From assembly GCF_000622385.1 (NCBI RefSeq), contig NZ_JASD01000008.1, positions 868,001 to 932,000 of the forward strand: 64,000 bases of DNA. The letters are read 5' to 3'. The notes beneath the pieces were generated by a model. The model did not search any database, had not been told where the DNA came from, and saw only the letters and a list, made by a program, of their open reading frames with translations. This document shows, one piece after another, positions 28,176-36,312 of this stretch; the stretch's first letter is position 1, and every line of letters begins with the position of its first letter. A program made the position numbers and the translations under genes. Source of the stretch: Sulfitobacter noctilucicola (GTDB lineage Bacteria > Pseudomonadota > Alphaproteobacteria > Rhodobacterales > Rhodobacteraceae).

Positions 28176-28793
28176 TTACAAGTGTTCCGACACGCTCGTC
28201 AGGGCCTTGATCGCGGTTTTATAGTCGCCCGTATCGGCGCGTTTGACTGCCAGATCCCAGATCGCGACCAGCTTTTTGGCTTTCGGATCATCATCCGATT
28301 TAAGACCTTCGATCTGTGACGCCATCGGGGCGGCCAATGCCTCATAGTGCGCTTGCTCAGGCGGAACATCGGGCGTGTCGGGTGCGGCCTCGACAGCTTC
28401 GTCTTGAACTTCAGCCGCCTCGACGGCGGGCTCTGGCTCTTCCTCTTCGGTATCATCTGTAAGAGGAGCAACCTCATCCACAATCTGGACGGTCATCGTC
28501 ATCTTCAAAAGCTTGAGGTACTTTTTGAGGTTCTTTGCCAAACCCATTGGCACCTTCCCCTCGCAACACAGTTTGACGACCCTGCCGTCAACTTCCATCA
28601 GCCCTTTGGCGATTCTCGCGGTGTTGCCTTCTGCCCTTGCCTGCTGGCCCATAATACGAGGCAGCGTTCGGCGGTGCATGACAAATACGGTCTCTTCGGG
28701 TTCTTCACCAAGGCAGACACCGAAACTGAGCGTCCGCTTTCGCCCCACTTTGAGCAGTGATTTGATTTCTTCTTTTTCGCCTTCGGATATCAC
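28176..28793 (-). CDS. conserved-looking protein of unknown function with an acidic linker
   Basis: 205 residues. I do not recognise the family. The first 105 residues are basic and compact (EEIKSLLKVGRKRTLSFGVCLG, MHRRTLPRIMGQQA). An acidic, Ala/Pro-rich linker (residues about 110-150, TEEEEPEPAVEAAEVQDE) follows, and then a helical C-terminal part (KKLVAIWDLAVKRADTGDYKTAIKALTSV) resembling one TPR-like helix pair. There is no signal peptide. The start is GTG at 28793, with a strong AAGGGGGG ribosome site seven bases upstream; longer frames begin with TTG at 28850. It converges on hemH. Confidence 0.7.
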   Translation of the reverse strand: MISEGEKEEIKSLLKVGRKRTLSFGVCLGEEPEETVFVMHRRTLPRIMGQQARAEGNTARIAKGLMEVDGRVVKLCCEGKVPMGLAKNLKKYLKLLKMTMTVQIVDEVAPLTDDTEEEEPEPAVEAAEVQDEAVEAAPDTPDVPPEQAHYEALAAPMASQIEGLKSDDDPKAKKLVAIWDLAVKRADTGDYKTAIKALTSVSEHL

Positions 28794-28901
28794 AATATGA
28801 CCCCCCTTGGTGCGCAACCAAAGCGTAGTCGGTCTGGAGTGACGTGGCAACTGTCAGGCAAATAGCGACTTTGGAGGCCGTCAAACAAGGGCATCAAACG
28901 C

Positions 28902-28933
28902 AAAAAAGGCGGTACCAAAGTACCGCCCTTTTA
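28902..28933 (-). terminator. rho-independent terminator of the 60-residue exported protein gene
   Basis: GGCGGTAC (28908-28915) and GTACCGCC (28920-28927) form a perfect 8-bp stem with loop CAAA. Six As at 28902-28907 give the T-run on the minus strand. It is 21 bases beyond the stop of the small gene. A C followed by a T-run also lies on the other side, so weak action on the plus strand is possible. Confidence 0.88.
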
Positions 28934-28953
28934 ATTTTCAGTGTTGATCCGAA

Positions 28954-29136
28954 TTAGTCGGAAGCAACAGCCGCAGCAACCAGAGCCAGCAAGATCAGCG
29001 GGATCAGGACGCCGGAAGAAGAACCAGATGCTTCTTCAACGATGACGGGTGCTTCGATGATTGGATCTGCCAGTGAACCAGCATATGCAGTCGATGCAGC
29101 AGCTGTCAGTGCAGCGGCGAGAACGAGTTTTTTCAT
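28954..29136 (-). CDS. small exported/membrane protein of 60 residues
   Basis: The start ATG at 29136 is preceded by an excellent ribosome site (GGAGGTTATTACT). The product MKKLVLAAALTAAASTAYAG begins with a clear signal peptide likely cut after AYA. A short polar stretch (DPIIEAPVIVEEASGSSSG) follows, and a C-terminal hydrophobic helix (VLIPLILLALVAAAVAS) ends at Asp. The mature form would be about 40 residues, anchored in the inner membrane by its C-terminus. Its own terminator follows directly. Function is unknown; I recall similar proteins in roseobacters but cannot verify this. Confidence 0.8.
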   Translation of the reverse strand: MKKLVLAAALTAAASTAYAGSLADPIIEAPVIVEEASGSSSGVLIPLILLALVAAAVASD

Positions 29137-29278
29137 AGTAATAACCTCCAGAATTGGCGTGCGTTGCAATTGAGCGCGCACGCGCCCAAGACTTACCTCG
29201 TAAAACTTTCTAAACAGGATAACCGTGGGAATGCAAACCCGTATTCTGTTCGTAAGCCTCACAAGCACAGCAATGTCG

Positions 29279-29890
29279 TCAAATTAGCAACACCTGTGTT
29301 CCGACTTTCGCCATCTCGTACAGCTCTTCAATATGCTCATTATAGAGGCCGATACATCCGTTGGATGACTTGCGTCCGATCTTGCGTGTGTCGTGGGTTC
29401 CGTGGATGCGATAATAGGTCCAGCTCAGGTGCAGTGACCGCGTTCCAAGCGGGTTGTCAGGGCCCGGTCCGATGAACGGCGGCCATTCCGGGTTTCGCTT
29501 GAGCATTGACGGCGTCGGACGCCAAGACGGCTCTGGATCCTTCAGAATAACTTTGGTCCGCCCACGACGCGTCAGATCGTCGGTCAGCGGCACACTGGAC
29601 GGGTAAAGCTTGTAAATGCTCTGGTCCTCGGACCAGTAATGCACAGCGCGGCTGTCGATATCGACAAGGATCGCACCACCGCGCGTATTGTCGAAATACG
29701 GCTGCCAATCCAACGTTCTAAAGCTGGAAATGTTGCGACGAACCACTTCTGTCAGGTCCCGCTCCGTCTGTGTTGTCGAGGCGGAGTTGACCGAAGACGT
29801 GTTCTGCGCAAATGCGGGCGCTGCCAACATTGCGGCGCTGCCGGCAAGAAAACTCCGGCGGCTTGTGGAATTTTTGCGCGTATCAGACAT
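29279..29890 (-). CDS. Tat-exported L,D-transpeptidase (YkuD domain)
   Basis: 203 residues. The N-terminus has a strong twin-arginine signal (TSRRSFLAGSAAMLAAPAFAQ). The YkuD catalytic region is SWTYYRIHGTHDTRKIG followed by SSNGCIGLYNEHIEELYE: His in HGT and the catalytic Cys in SNGC. The Arg that usually follows (GCIR) is Gly. L,D-transpeptidases make 3-3 cross-links or attach proteins to peptidoglycan in the periplasm. The start is ATG at 29890 with GGAGAC upstream; the longer frame to 29911 would spoil the Tat signal layout. A CAP lipoprotein and a second transpeptidase lie next to it. Confidence 0.88.
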   Translation of the reverse strand: MSDTRKNSTSRRSFLAGSAAMLAAPAFAQNTSSVNSASTTQTERDLTEVVRRNISSFRTLDWQPYFDNTRGGAILVDIDSRAVHYWSEDQSIYKLYPSSVPLTDDLTRRGRTKVILKDPEPSWRPTPSMLKRNPEWPPFIGPGPDNPLGTRSLHLSWTYYRIHGTHDTRKIGRKSSNGCIGLYNEHIEELYEMAKVGTQVLLI

Positions 29891-30058
29891 GTTTTGTCTC
29901 CATCCAATCAACTGCTTTATATCTGTCTTTATATATGGCCCGAAAGACGCAGTATCAAATCAAACAACCGTCAACCGGCATAGTAACGCTGATGTGCGTT
30001 TGAACTGCAACGCGCTGCGGGGTATGGCAGGTCATACCAAAACGGTTGGAGTACCCTG

Positions 30059-30568
30059 ATGATCCGCTTAATCCCTCTCTTGTTGACCGCTGCACTTGCG
30101 CTCTCTGCCTGTGTGTCCTCGACCCCGCAACTTGGATCAGATGGTAAGCCTCTGCCCAAAGCCTACCGGATCAGCAACTCCGATACCGGCAAAATCCAGT
30201 TTCGTATGCTTGATTCGGTCAACGCGCTTAGGCAGGCGGCAGGGCGCCCGCCGGTTGCTCTGAACCCGCAACTGAATGCTGCCGCCGCAACCCATGCACG
30301 CGACATGTCGGTGCAGAACCGTCCCTGGCACTTCGGTTCGGACGGATCATCACCAATCGACCGCATTCAGCGCGTTGGGTACGCAGGCAAGCTTGTCGGT
30401 GAAACGATTTCCGAAACTTACGAATCCGAGCTTGAAACACTCGCGGCCTGGATGGACCAACCTGACACCCGTCGCGTGATAATGGCAGGTGAAGCCCGGA
30501 ACATGGGTTTTGCATGGTTTCAGGAAAAAGGCGGCAAAATCTGGTGGACGCTGGTAATGGGCGAATAG
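30059..30568 (+). CDS. CAP/SCP-domain lipoprotein
   Basis: 169 residues. The lipobox LALSAC puts the lipidated cysteine at residue 18. The remainder is a bacterial CAP (cysteine-rich secretory protein / PR-1-like) domain: MLDSVNALRQAAGRPPVALNPQL, HARDMSVQNRPWHFGSDGSSP and GETISETYE, corresponding to the usual HSxDM, SHxGSDGS and GEN motifs, then GFAWFQEKGGKIWWTLVMG. Bacterial CAP proteins are secreted or envelope-bound and mostly of unknown activity. A GGAG ribosome site precedes the ATG. It is divergent from one transpeptidase and convergent with another. Confidence 0.87.
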   Translation: MIRLIPLLLTAALALSACVSSTPQLGSDGKPLPKAYRISNSDTGKIQFRMLDSVNALRQAAGRPPVALNPQLNAAAATHARDMSVQNRPWHFGSDGSSPIDRIQRVGYAGKLVGETISETYESELETLAAWMDQPDTRRVIMAGEARNMGFAWFQEKGGKIWWTLVMGE

Positions 30569-30583
30569 CCCATTCACCTTTAA

Positions 30584-30614
30584 CGGATCAATCCGGACAT
30601 CAAGGATTGATCTG
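30584..30614. terminator. convergent stem-loop between CAP lipoprotein and second L,D-transpeptidase
   Basis: GATCAATCC (30586-30594) pairs perfectly with GGATTGATC (30604-30612), extendable by a G-T and a C-G pair to 30584/30614. The loop is nine bases. It overlaps the last codons of the minus-strand transpeptidase (stop at 30600). No T-run is present, so it may act as a weak bidirectional terminator or mRNA end. Confidence 0.4.
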
Positions 30615-31097
30615 GATAGGTGTTCCATCCCCGACCATCGCATAGATGTCTTCCATCTGCTTGTTGGTCACAGAGATACAGCCCCACGTCCAGTCACCCT
30701 TATCTTTCTTAAGAGGATTCTGCTGGCCGTGAATAAAGATGTCGCCGCCGGGCGACTTGCCCATCTCGTGGGCGCGCTGCCGGTCGCGGGCGTTTGGATA
30801 CGAGATACCAAGCGACAGGTGAAAGCGGCTATTGGGATTGCGCCGGTCGATCAAATAGATCCCTTCGGGTGTCCGGCCATCCCCTTCGATTTCTTTGTGA
30901 CCTGCGGGGGCAAAGCCCAACTTGATCCGGTAATCTTTCAGTACGCGGTCATGATGCAGCAGCATCATCTTGCGGGCACCTTTATTGACGACGACATACG
31001 TCACCTCGGGCCCGTTATAGCTTTTGAATTTGCTGTTTCCACAAGCGCCCAGCGCGACAAGCGCGGTGCCACCAAGAATAAGAGTTCTGCGTTTCAT
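30600..31097 (-). CDS. L,D-transpeptidase lipoprotein (YkuD domain)
   Basis: 165 residues. MKRRTLILGGTALVALGAC combines a twin-arginine-like start with a lipobox (Cys19), so it is likely a lipoprotein, possibly Tat-exported. The YkuD motif is DIFIHGQQNPLKKDKGDWTWGCISVTN with His in IHG and the catalytic Cys in WGC. KGARKMMLLHHDRVLKDYRIKLG is the typical start of the domain. It probably modifies peptidoglycan cross-links or anchors outer-membrane components. Nearby are a Tat-type transpeptidase and a CAP lipoprotein. The next gene upstream, an RNA methyltransferase, ends 72 bases away. Confidence 0.9.
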   Translation of the reverse strand: MKRRTLILGGTALVALGACGNSKFKSYNGPEVTYVVVNKGARKMMLLHHDRVLKDYRIKLGFAPAGHKEIEGDGRTPEGIYLIDRRNPNSRFHLSLGISYPNARDRQRAHEMGKSPGGDIFIHGQQNPLKKDKGDWTWGCISVTNKQMEDIYAMVGDGTPIQINP

Positions 31098-31169
31098 GCC
31101 TGACTACCTTCGTCGCGAACGCTTATGGCCCGCTTGCCTTGCGCTACCACATAGCAGGAATTTCTTCGT

Positions 31170-32423
31170 TCAAAAAGACGTGAGGCTCAATTCCGGGGGG
31201 CGTTCAGTTGAAATACTGAAACAGGCCGCCAGCTCTACGTGGGCGGACCAGCGGAATTGATCCACGACCTGAACCCAATCGAGCGTATATCCCGCTTCTG
31301 TAAGCGTCTGCGCATCGCGCGCGAAGCTGACGGAGTTACAGGAAACATAGGCCACACGCGGCACGCGGGACTTGGCAATCTCTGCCACCTGCCGCTCCGC
31401 CCCGGCACGAGGAGGATCAAGCACCACCACGTCCAGCGCCCGCATCTCGTCCGGAAGCAGCGGACGGCGATACAGATCACGTGCAACTGCCGTCAGCGGC
31501 TTTAGCCCCTTTGCCATGCGCCAGCCCTGATCCAAAGCCTTTATCATGGCAGGCTCGCTTTCGACCGCAATAACCTGAGATTTCTCTGACAATGGCAGTG
31601 CGAAGGTGCCGCACCCTGCGAAAAGGTCGGCAACATGCTTGGCTTCCCCGACCACCTCACGCACACACGCCAGCAAGGATGCCTCTCCATGCGACGTCGC
31701 TTGAAGAAACGCACCGGGGGGCGGCAGAACTTCCGCGGTGCCAAAACGCTGTACCGGTGGCTTGCGCATCCCGATAATTTCATCATCCCAACTCAGCCGG
31801 GCCAACAGAAGGCGTTCGCAAAGCTCGGCAAGCCCCTGACGCAAAGGTCCATCCAACGGCTTTCCCTGCGTCACGGCCACGTCCAGGCCATTTGCAGCAA
31901 CCGAAACGGTTACGGCCAAGGCAGCTTTGCGGCTGGTACCAATCAGCGCGAGCTCTTTGGCAACATCCAATCCCTGCATCAACTGGGGCAGCAAAAGCTG
32001 GCAATCCGGTATTTCAATAACGACATCAGAGCCACGACCGTAAAAGCCCGCCATCGCGCCCTTTTTCGTGCGCTTTGCAGCAAAGGTCGCCCGTCTGCGC
32101 GACTTTGGCGGTGACGTCACGATTGGCCTGAAATCAGTGTCTATCCCGTGTGCTTCCAGCGCCGACCGAACAATCCCGATCTTCCAGTCTGCTACAAACT
32201 CATCGCTGGCATGTTGCAGGGTACATCCACCGCAGGATTTGAAATGGCGGCAGGGGGCGGCAACGCGGTCGTCGGACGGTGTTACAATCCGCACCTCCTT
32301 CAACGTCTGTCCGTCAACCGCACCTGTCACGACCTCACCCGGCAATGTGATCGGTGCAAAAACGGGACCATGTGCGATCCCGTCGCCATGATGCCCCAGT
32401 CTGATGATTTTGTGTTCGCTCAT
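31170..32423 (-). CDS. class I RNA m5U methyltransferase, TrmA/RlmD family
   Basis: 417 residues. The iron-sulfur cysteines Cys58, Cys64 and Cys67 are in CRHFKSCGGCTLQHA, with a fourth likely in IPDCQLL. The SAM-binding motif is VADLFAGCGTFALPLS. LDPPRAGAERQ and the catalytic Cys in VAYVSCNSVSFARD complete the uridine-C5 methyltransferase signature. The target is most likely 23S rRNA (RlmD/RlmCD type) but a tRNA target cannot be excluded. The N-terminal TRAM domain is short. It starts at 32423 and follows the ABC exporter pair by 36 bases on the same strand. Confidence 0.9.
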   Translation of the reverse strand: MSEHKIIRLGHHGDGIAHGPVFAPITLPGEVVTGAVDGQTLKEVRIVTPSDDRVAAPCRHFKSCGGCTLQHASDEFVADWKIGIVRSALEAHGIDTDFRPIVTSPPKSRRRATFAAKRTKKGAMAGFYGRGSDVVIEIPDCQLLLPQLMQGLDVAKELALIGTSRKAALAVTVSVAANGLDVAVTQGKPLDGPLRQGLAELCERLLLARLSWDDEIIGMRKPPVQRFGTAEVLPPPGAFLQATSHGEASLLACVREVVGEAKHVADLFAGCGTFALPLSEKSQVIAVESEPAMIKALDQGWRMAKGLKPLTAVARDLYRRPLLPDEMRALDVVVLDPPRAGAERQVAEIAKSRVPRVAYVSCNSVSFARDAQTLTEAGYTLDWVQVVDQFRWSAHVELAACFSISTERPPELSLTSF

Positions 32424-32459
32424 GCCCTGCTGTAGCGCGACTATCCGGTTAGCCCAAGC

Positions 32460-34292
32460 CTATTCAGCGGCTTTCATGTTCAAAAAGCCACCCGATTGCC
32501 TGTGCCAATAGCGTGCATATAGCCCGTCTTGCGCCAGAAGCACCGAATGCGTTCCCGTTTCGACAATCCTGCCGGCATCCATAACAACGATCCGGTCCAT
32601 CTCTGTTAGCGTCGACAAACGGTGCGCGATGGCCAGAACCGTCTTGCCTTCCATAACACGGGTCAACGCCGTCTGAATGGCGGCCTCTACCTCGCTATCC
32701 AAGGCTGACGTCGCTTCGTCCAGAACCAATATAGGCGCATCCTTCAGAATGGCGCGTGCCAAAGCGATACGTTGCCGTTGCCCGCCTGAAAGCTTCACGC
32801 CCCGCTCGCCCAGATGCGCATCATACCCTTTGCGGCCTTTGTGATCCTCCAAGGTAGCGATAAATTCATGCGCCTCTGCACGTTTCGCAGCCTCAATCAC
32901 CTCGTCCTTGGTCGCACCGGGCCGTCCGTAAAGAATATTGTCATGGGCAGAACGGTTAAACATAGCTGTTTCCTGCGTGACCATCCCGATATTGCGGCGC
33001 AGGCTTTCCTGAGTGACGTCCCGCAGATCGGTCCCGTCAATCAAGATCGAACCCTTTTCCCCTTCGTAGAGCCGCAAAAGCAACGCAACGAGCGTTGATT
33101 TACCAGCACCTGACGCGCCAACAATACCCAGCTTTTCGCCCGGCTTGATGGTCAGGCTGATCCCCTCGATACCGCCCGTATCCCGACCATAGGCAAAGGC
33201 CAGATCGTTCAGTTCGATCTCGCCGCTATGCACATCCAGCGGTTCGGCATCTGGAACGTCTTCGACCCTGTTACGTGGTGTTAGGGTCTTCATTCCGTCT
33301 TCAATCTCTCCGACGTTGGAATAGATCGCCATCAACGTGAAACTAACCCAACCCGTCATCTGCGCGATCCGAATGGCAATCGCACCCGCAGCGACAATAT
33401 CACCTTCGGTTGCAACCCCGCGCTGCCATAGAAGGATAGTGCCGCCGATCAACACAACCGGTAGCAGGCCCGCCAAAGTCATCAACGCGAGCCGGAAGCC
33501 AGCGGCCAGGTAACCGAATTCAAGGGCACGTTCACGGAAAGTCTGCATCGCGCCCAGCGCCGCGCGATCTTCGTGGTCCGCGTGGGCGAACAATTTCACT
33601 GTCTTGATGTTAGTGATCGTATCGACCACCTGACCCGATACCATCGCCTTGGCACCGGCACGGGCGGCGGACCGTTGACGCACACGCGGCAAAAACCACC
33701 TGATCAAGCCGAAATAGCCGATCAACCAAACCGCAAAACCAATGGCCACGCGCCAGTCAATCGCTACCAGAAGTGCGACAGACCCCACAAGCGACGCCAA
33801 CGCAAAGGCGACCACATTAATCATTTCTACAGCAACATCAGTCACGGCACGTGATGTCTGCATTTGTTTCTGTGCGATCCGACCGGCGAAATCATCATCG
33901 AAAAAGCTGACGTTCTGCCCAAGCGTCCATCGGTGCAAGCGGGACAGCACCAATGGATTAACATTCGGCCCGACGATGATCGAATTTGCGCCGGATGACA
34001 GACCAAAAAGCACTGGACGCAAAATCAAAAAGAATGCAATCGCGCCGACAATCAGCCCGAAATTGCTGCCATCAAAAAACGCATCCGGCCCTGCGGAGAT
34101 CGTCGCGTCAATCACCCTCCCCAAAATCCAGGCTGTTCCGGCCTCCATGGCGCCGGCAAGCGCCGACAGAAATGCCGCGAAGAAAAGGACCAACCACGCG
34201 CCCGACAAGCTCCATCGCATGAATGCGGCCAAAGTCTGCGGCGGCGGCCCTTCAGCAACAGAGAACGGATTGATCCAATCTGAAATCTTCAC
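32460..34292 (-). CDS. ABC exporter half-transporter, second of a pair
   Basis: 610 residues. Six hydrophobic segments (residues about 30-330) are fused to an ATPase domain with GASGAGKSTLVALLLRLYEG (Walker A), LSGGQRQRIALARA (signature) and ILVLDEATSALDSEVE (Walker B), then the H-loop IAHRLSTL. It is a type IV (MsbA-like) exporter half. The start is GTG at 34292 (MKISDWINPF) after AAGGATAG, only four bases from the stop of the preceding similar half-transporter; the frame extending to 34478 lies inside that gene. The two probably form a heterodimer. The substrate (lipid, drug or peptide) is not determined by sequence. Confidence 0.9.
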   Translation of the reverse strand: MKISDWINPFSVAEGPPPQTLAAFMRWSLSGAWLVLFFAAFLSALAGAMEAGTAWILGRVIDATISAGPDAFFDGSNFGLIVGAIAFFLILRPVLFGLSSGANSIIVGPNVNPLVLSRLHRWTLGQNVSFFDDDFAGRIAQKQMQTSRAVTDVAVEMINVVAFALASLVGSVALLVAIDWRVAIGFAVWLIGYFGLIRWFLPRVRQRSAARAGAKAMVSGQVVDTITNIKTVKLFAHADHEDRAALGAMQTFRERALEFGYLAAGFRLALMTLAGLLPVVLIGGTILLWQRGVATEGDIVAAGAIAIRIAQMTGWVSFTLMAIYSNVGEIEDGMKTLTPRNRVEDVPDAEPLDVHSGEIELNDLAFAYGRDTGGIEGISLTIKPGEKLGIVGASGAGKSTLVALLLRLYEGEKGSILIDGTDLRDVTQESLRRNIGMVTQETAMFNRSAHDNILYGRPGATKDEVIEAAKRAEAHEFIATLEDHKGRKGYDAHLGERGVKLSGGQRQRIALARAILKDAPILVLDEATSALDSEVEAAIQTALTRVMEGKTVLAIAHRLSTLTEMDRIVVMDAGRIVETGTHSVLLAQDGLYARYWHRQSGGFLNMKAAE

Positions 34293-34296
34293 GCGT

Positions 34297-36141
34297 CTAT
34301 CCTTTAGCGTCAGCATCCAAAGCCAGAAAGCCGCCTGATTGGCGCTCCCAGAAATCTGCATATAGCCCACCATTCGCCAAAAGCGCGTCATGGCTGCCAT
34401 CTTCCACAATGTGGCCCTGGTCCAGAACAAGAATCCGGTCCAGCTGCGCGATAGTCGACAAGCGGTGCGCGATCGCAATTACGGTTTTGCCCGCCATCAT
34501 GCCGTAAAGCGTTTCCTGAATGGCCGCTTCGACCTCGCTATCAAGAGCAGAGGTCGCTTCATCCAGTACCAGAATAGGAGCATCCTTGAGAATCACGCGA
34601 GCGAGCGTAATCCGTTGACGTTGACCGCCTGACAATTTGACACCGCGCTCTCCGACGCGGGCATCGTAACCTGTTCGCCCCTCGGGATCGGACAGTTCAA
34701 GAATGAAGTCATGTGCCTGCGCCTGTTTTGCCGCAGCAATCATCGCAGCATCCCCCGCATCGGGACGTCCATAAAGGATATTTTCGCGCACTGACCTGTG
34801 CAAGAGCGAGCTGTCCTGCTGCACCATCCCAATGGCGCGCCGTAGGCTGTCCTGTGTCACCGCAGAGATATCTTGCCCATCGATCAGAATTTGACCGTCC
34901 TCGGCATCGTAAAATCGCAAAAGAAGCTTCACTAGGGTCGATTTTCCGGCCCCGGACCTTCCGACCAGTCCAATCCGCTCCCCGGGCTTCACACTCAGGT
35001 CGATCTGCTCAAGGCCACCCTGCGCGCGACCGTAATGGTGCGTCAGGCCTTTCAACTCGATCTCCCCTTTTTCCAACACAAGCGGGCGGGCATTGGCGCG
35101 GTCCGTCAACGTGATGGGCTGCGCGATGGTTTCCATTCCCTCGGCCACAACGCCAAGCTGGCGGAAGAAAGATGAAAGGGCCCACATTACCCAACCGGTC
35201 ATCGAATTCAGGCGCAATGTCAGCGCAGCGGCAGCCGCAACAACGCCCACGCTCGCCTCGCCCCATGTCCAAAGCGCCAGCGCCCAGCCGACAACACCGA
35301 CGATCAGCAAGCCATTCAGACCGACCAGCGTCATATCCATGATCGTGAAAATGCGCATTTCCTTCTGAAAGGTGTCACGCGCCGTTTCAATCGCCTCCTT
35401 GGCGAAATCAACTTCGAGGTCATGATGGGCAAACATTTTAACCGAATGAATATTGGTGTAGGCATCGACCACGCGCCCTGTAACCAATGATCGCGCATCC
35501 GAGGCTGCCTTGGACGCAGGCCCGACGCGGATCACGGTCCAGCGAACCAACATCCCATAAAGAAAGAACCAACCAAGCAACGGCAACATCAGCCGCCAGT
35601 CGGACGTCATCAGCAGGATCGCAGCACCGATCATGTACGCCAACGCATAAGAGATCGCATCGAAGGCCTGAAACACAACTTCGCCAGCCGCCGGTGGCGT
35701 TTGCATAATGCGATTGGCAATGCGTCCGGCGAAATCATTCTCGAACCAACCGACGGACTGCCGAAGAACCTGACGATGCGCTCGCCAACGGATCAGCGTA
35801 CCAAAGTTCGGCAGGATCGTATTATTAAGCAGCGCAACATCCAGCCCTTGAGCCAGCGGCCGCACCAATAGAACAAAAGCCGCGATGAGGATCAGTTCGG
35901 TGCCATGCTCCGCCCACATCTGCCCTGGCCCGGCACTCAGCAGATCAACGATACGCCCCATATAGTAGATCAATCCGATCTCTATCGCAGCGACGACAAT
36001 CGACATGAACCCCGTGAGCGCAAAAACACCCATAAACGGGCCGCAATAAGCGCGCATAAAGGGCCACAGCCTGCGCGGCGGTGTGTCGTCCTCGGGGTAG
36101 TCGACATAGGGGTTTACGAGGTTTTCAAAGAAACGGAACAT
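34297..36141 (-). CDS. ABC exporter half-transporter, first of a pair
   Basis: 614 residues with the same layout as its downstream partner: six membrane segments, then Walker A GRSGAGKSTLVKLLLRFYDA, signature LSGGQRQRITLAR and Walker B ILVLDEATSALDSEVE. The start at 36141 (MFRFFENLVNPY) is chosen because a conserved-looking N-terminal amphipathic part begins there; an in-frame start at 36171 is possible. Both halves keep the catalytic Glu after Walker B (LDEATS), so both ATP sites may be active, unlike many asymmetric heterodimers. The promoter should be in the 171-base gap to the CCA enzyme gene. Confidence 0.9.
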   Translation of the reverse strand: MFRFFENLVNPYVDYPEDDTPPRRLWPFMRAYCGPFMGVFALTGFMSIVVAAIEIGLIYYMGRIVDLLSAGPGQMWAEHGTELILIAAFVLLVRPLAQGLDVALLNNTILPNFGTLIRWRAHRQVLRQSVGWFENDFAGRIANRIMQTPPAAGEVVFQAFDAISYALAYMIGAAILLMTSDWRLMLPLLGWFFLYGMLVRWTVIRVGPASKAASDARSLVTGRVVDAYTNIHSVKMFAHHDLEVDFAKEAIETARDTFQKEMRIFTIMDMTLVGLNGLLIVGVVGWALALWTWGEASVGVVAAAAALTLRLNSMTGWVMWALSSFFRQLGVVAEGMETIAQPITLTDRANARPLVLEKGEIELKGLTHHYGRAQGGLEQIDLSVKPGERIGLVGRSGAGKSTLVKLLLRFYDAEDGQILIDGQDISAVTQDSLRRAIGMVQQDSSLLHRSVRENILYGRPDAGDAAMIAAAKQAQAHDFILELSDPEGRTGYDARVGERGVKLSGGQRQRITLARVILKDAPILVLDEATSALDSEVEAAIQETLYGMMAGKTVIAIAHRLSTIAQLDRILVLDQGHIVEDGSHDALLANGGLYADFWERQSGGFLALDADAKG

Positions 36142-36312
36142 AGGGCAAATGCCTTGAATTTTCAGATACAAAATGGCCGGCTACGCAAAAGCGTACCCTG
36201 ACAGGGACAAATCGAGTGCAGCTTTAGCCGAACCAGATCCCGCGATACATTTTGTAATCCTCCCGTGTCTCAGAACTATTGCTTAACGCCGGTAGGTCAA
36301 AATGTCGACCCT

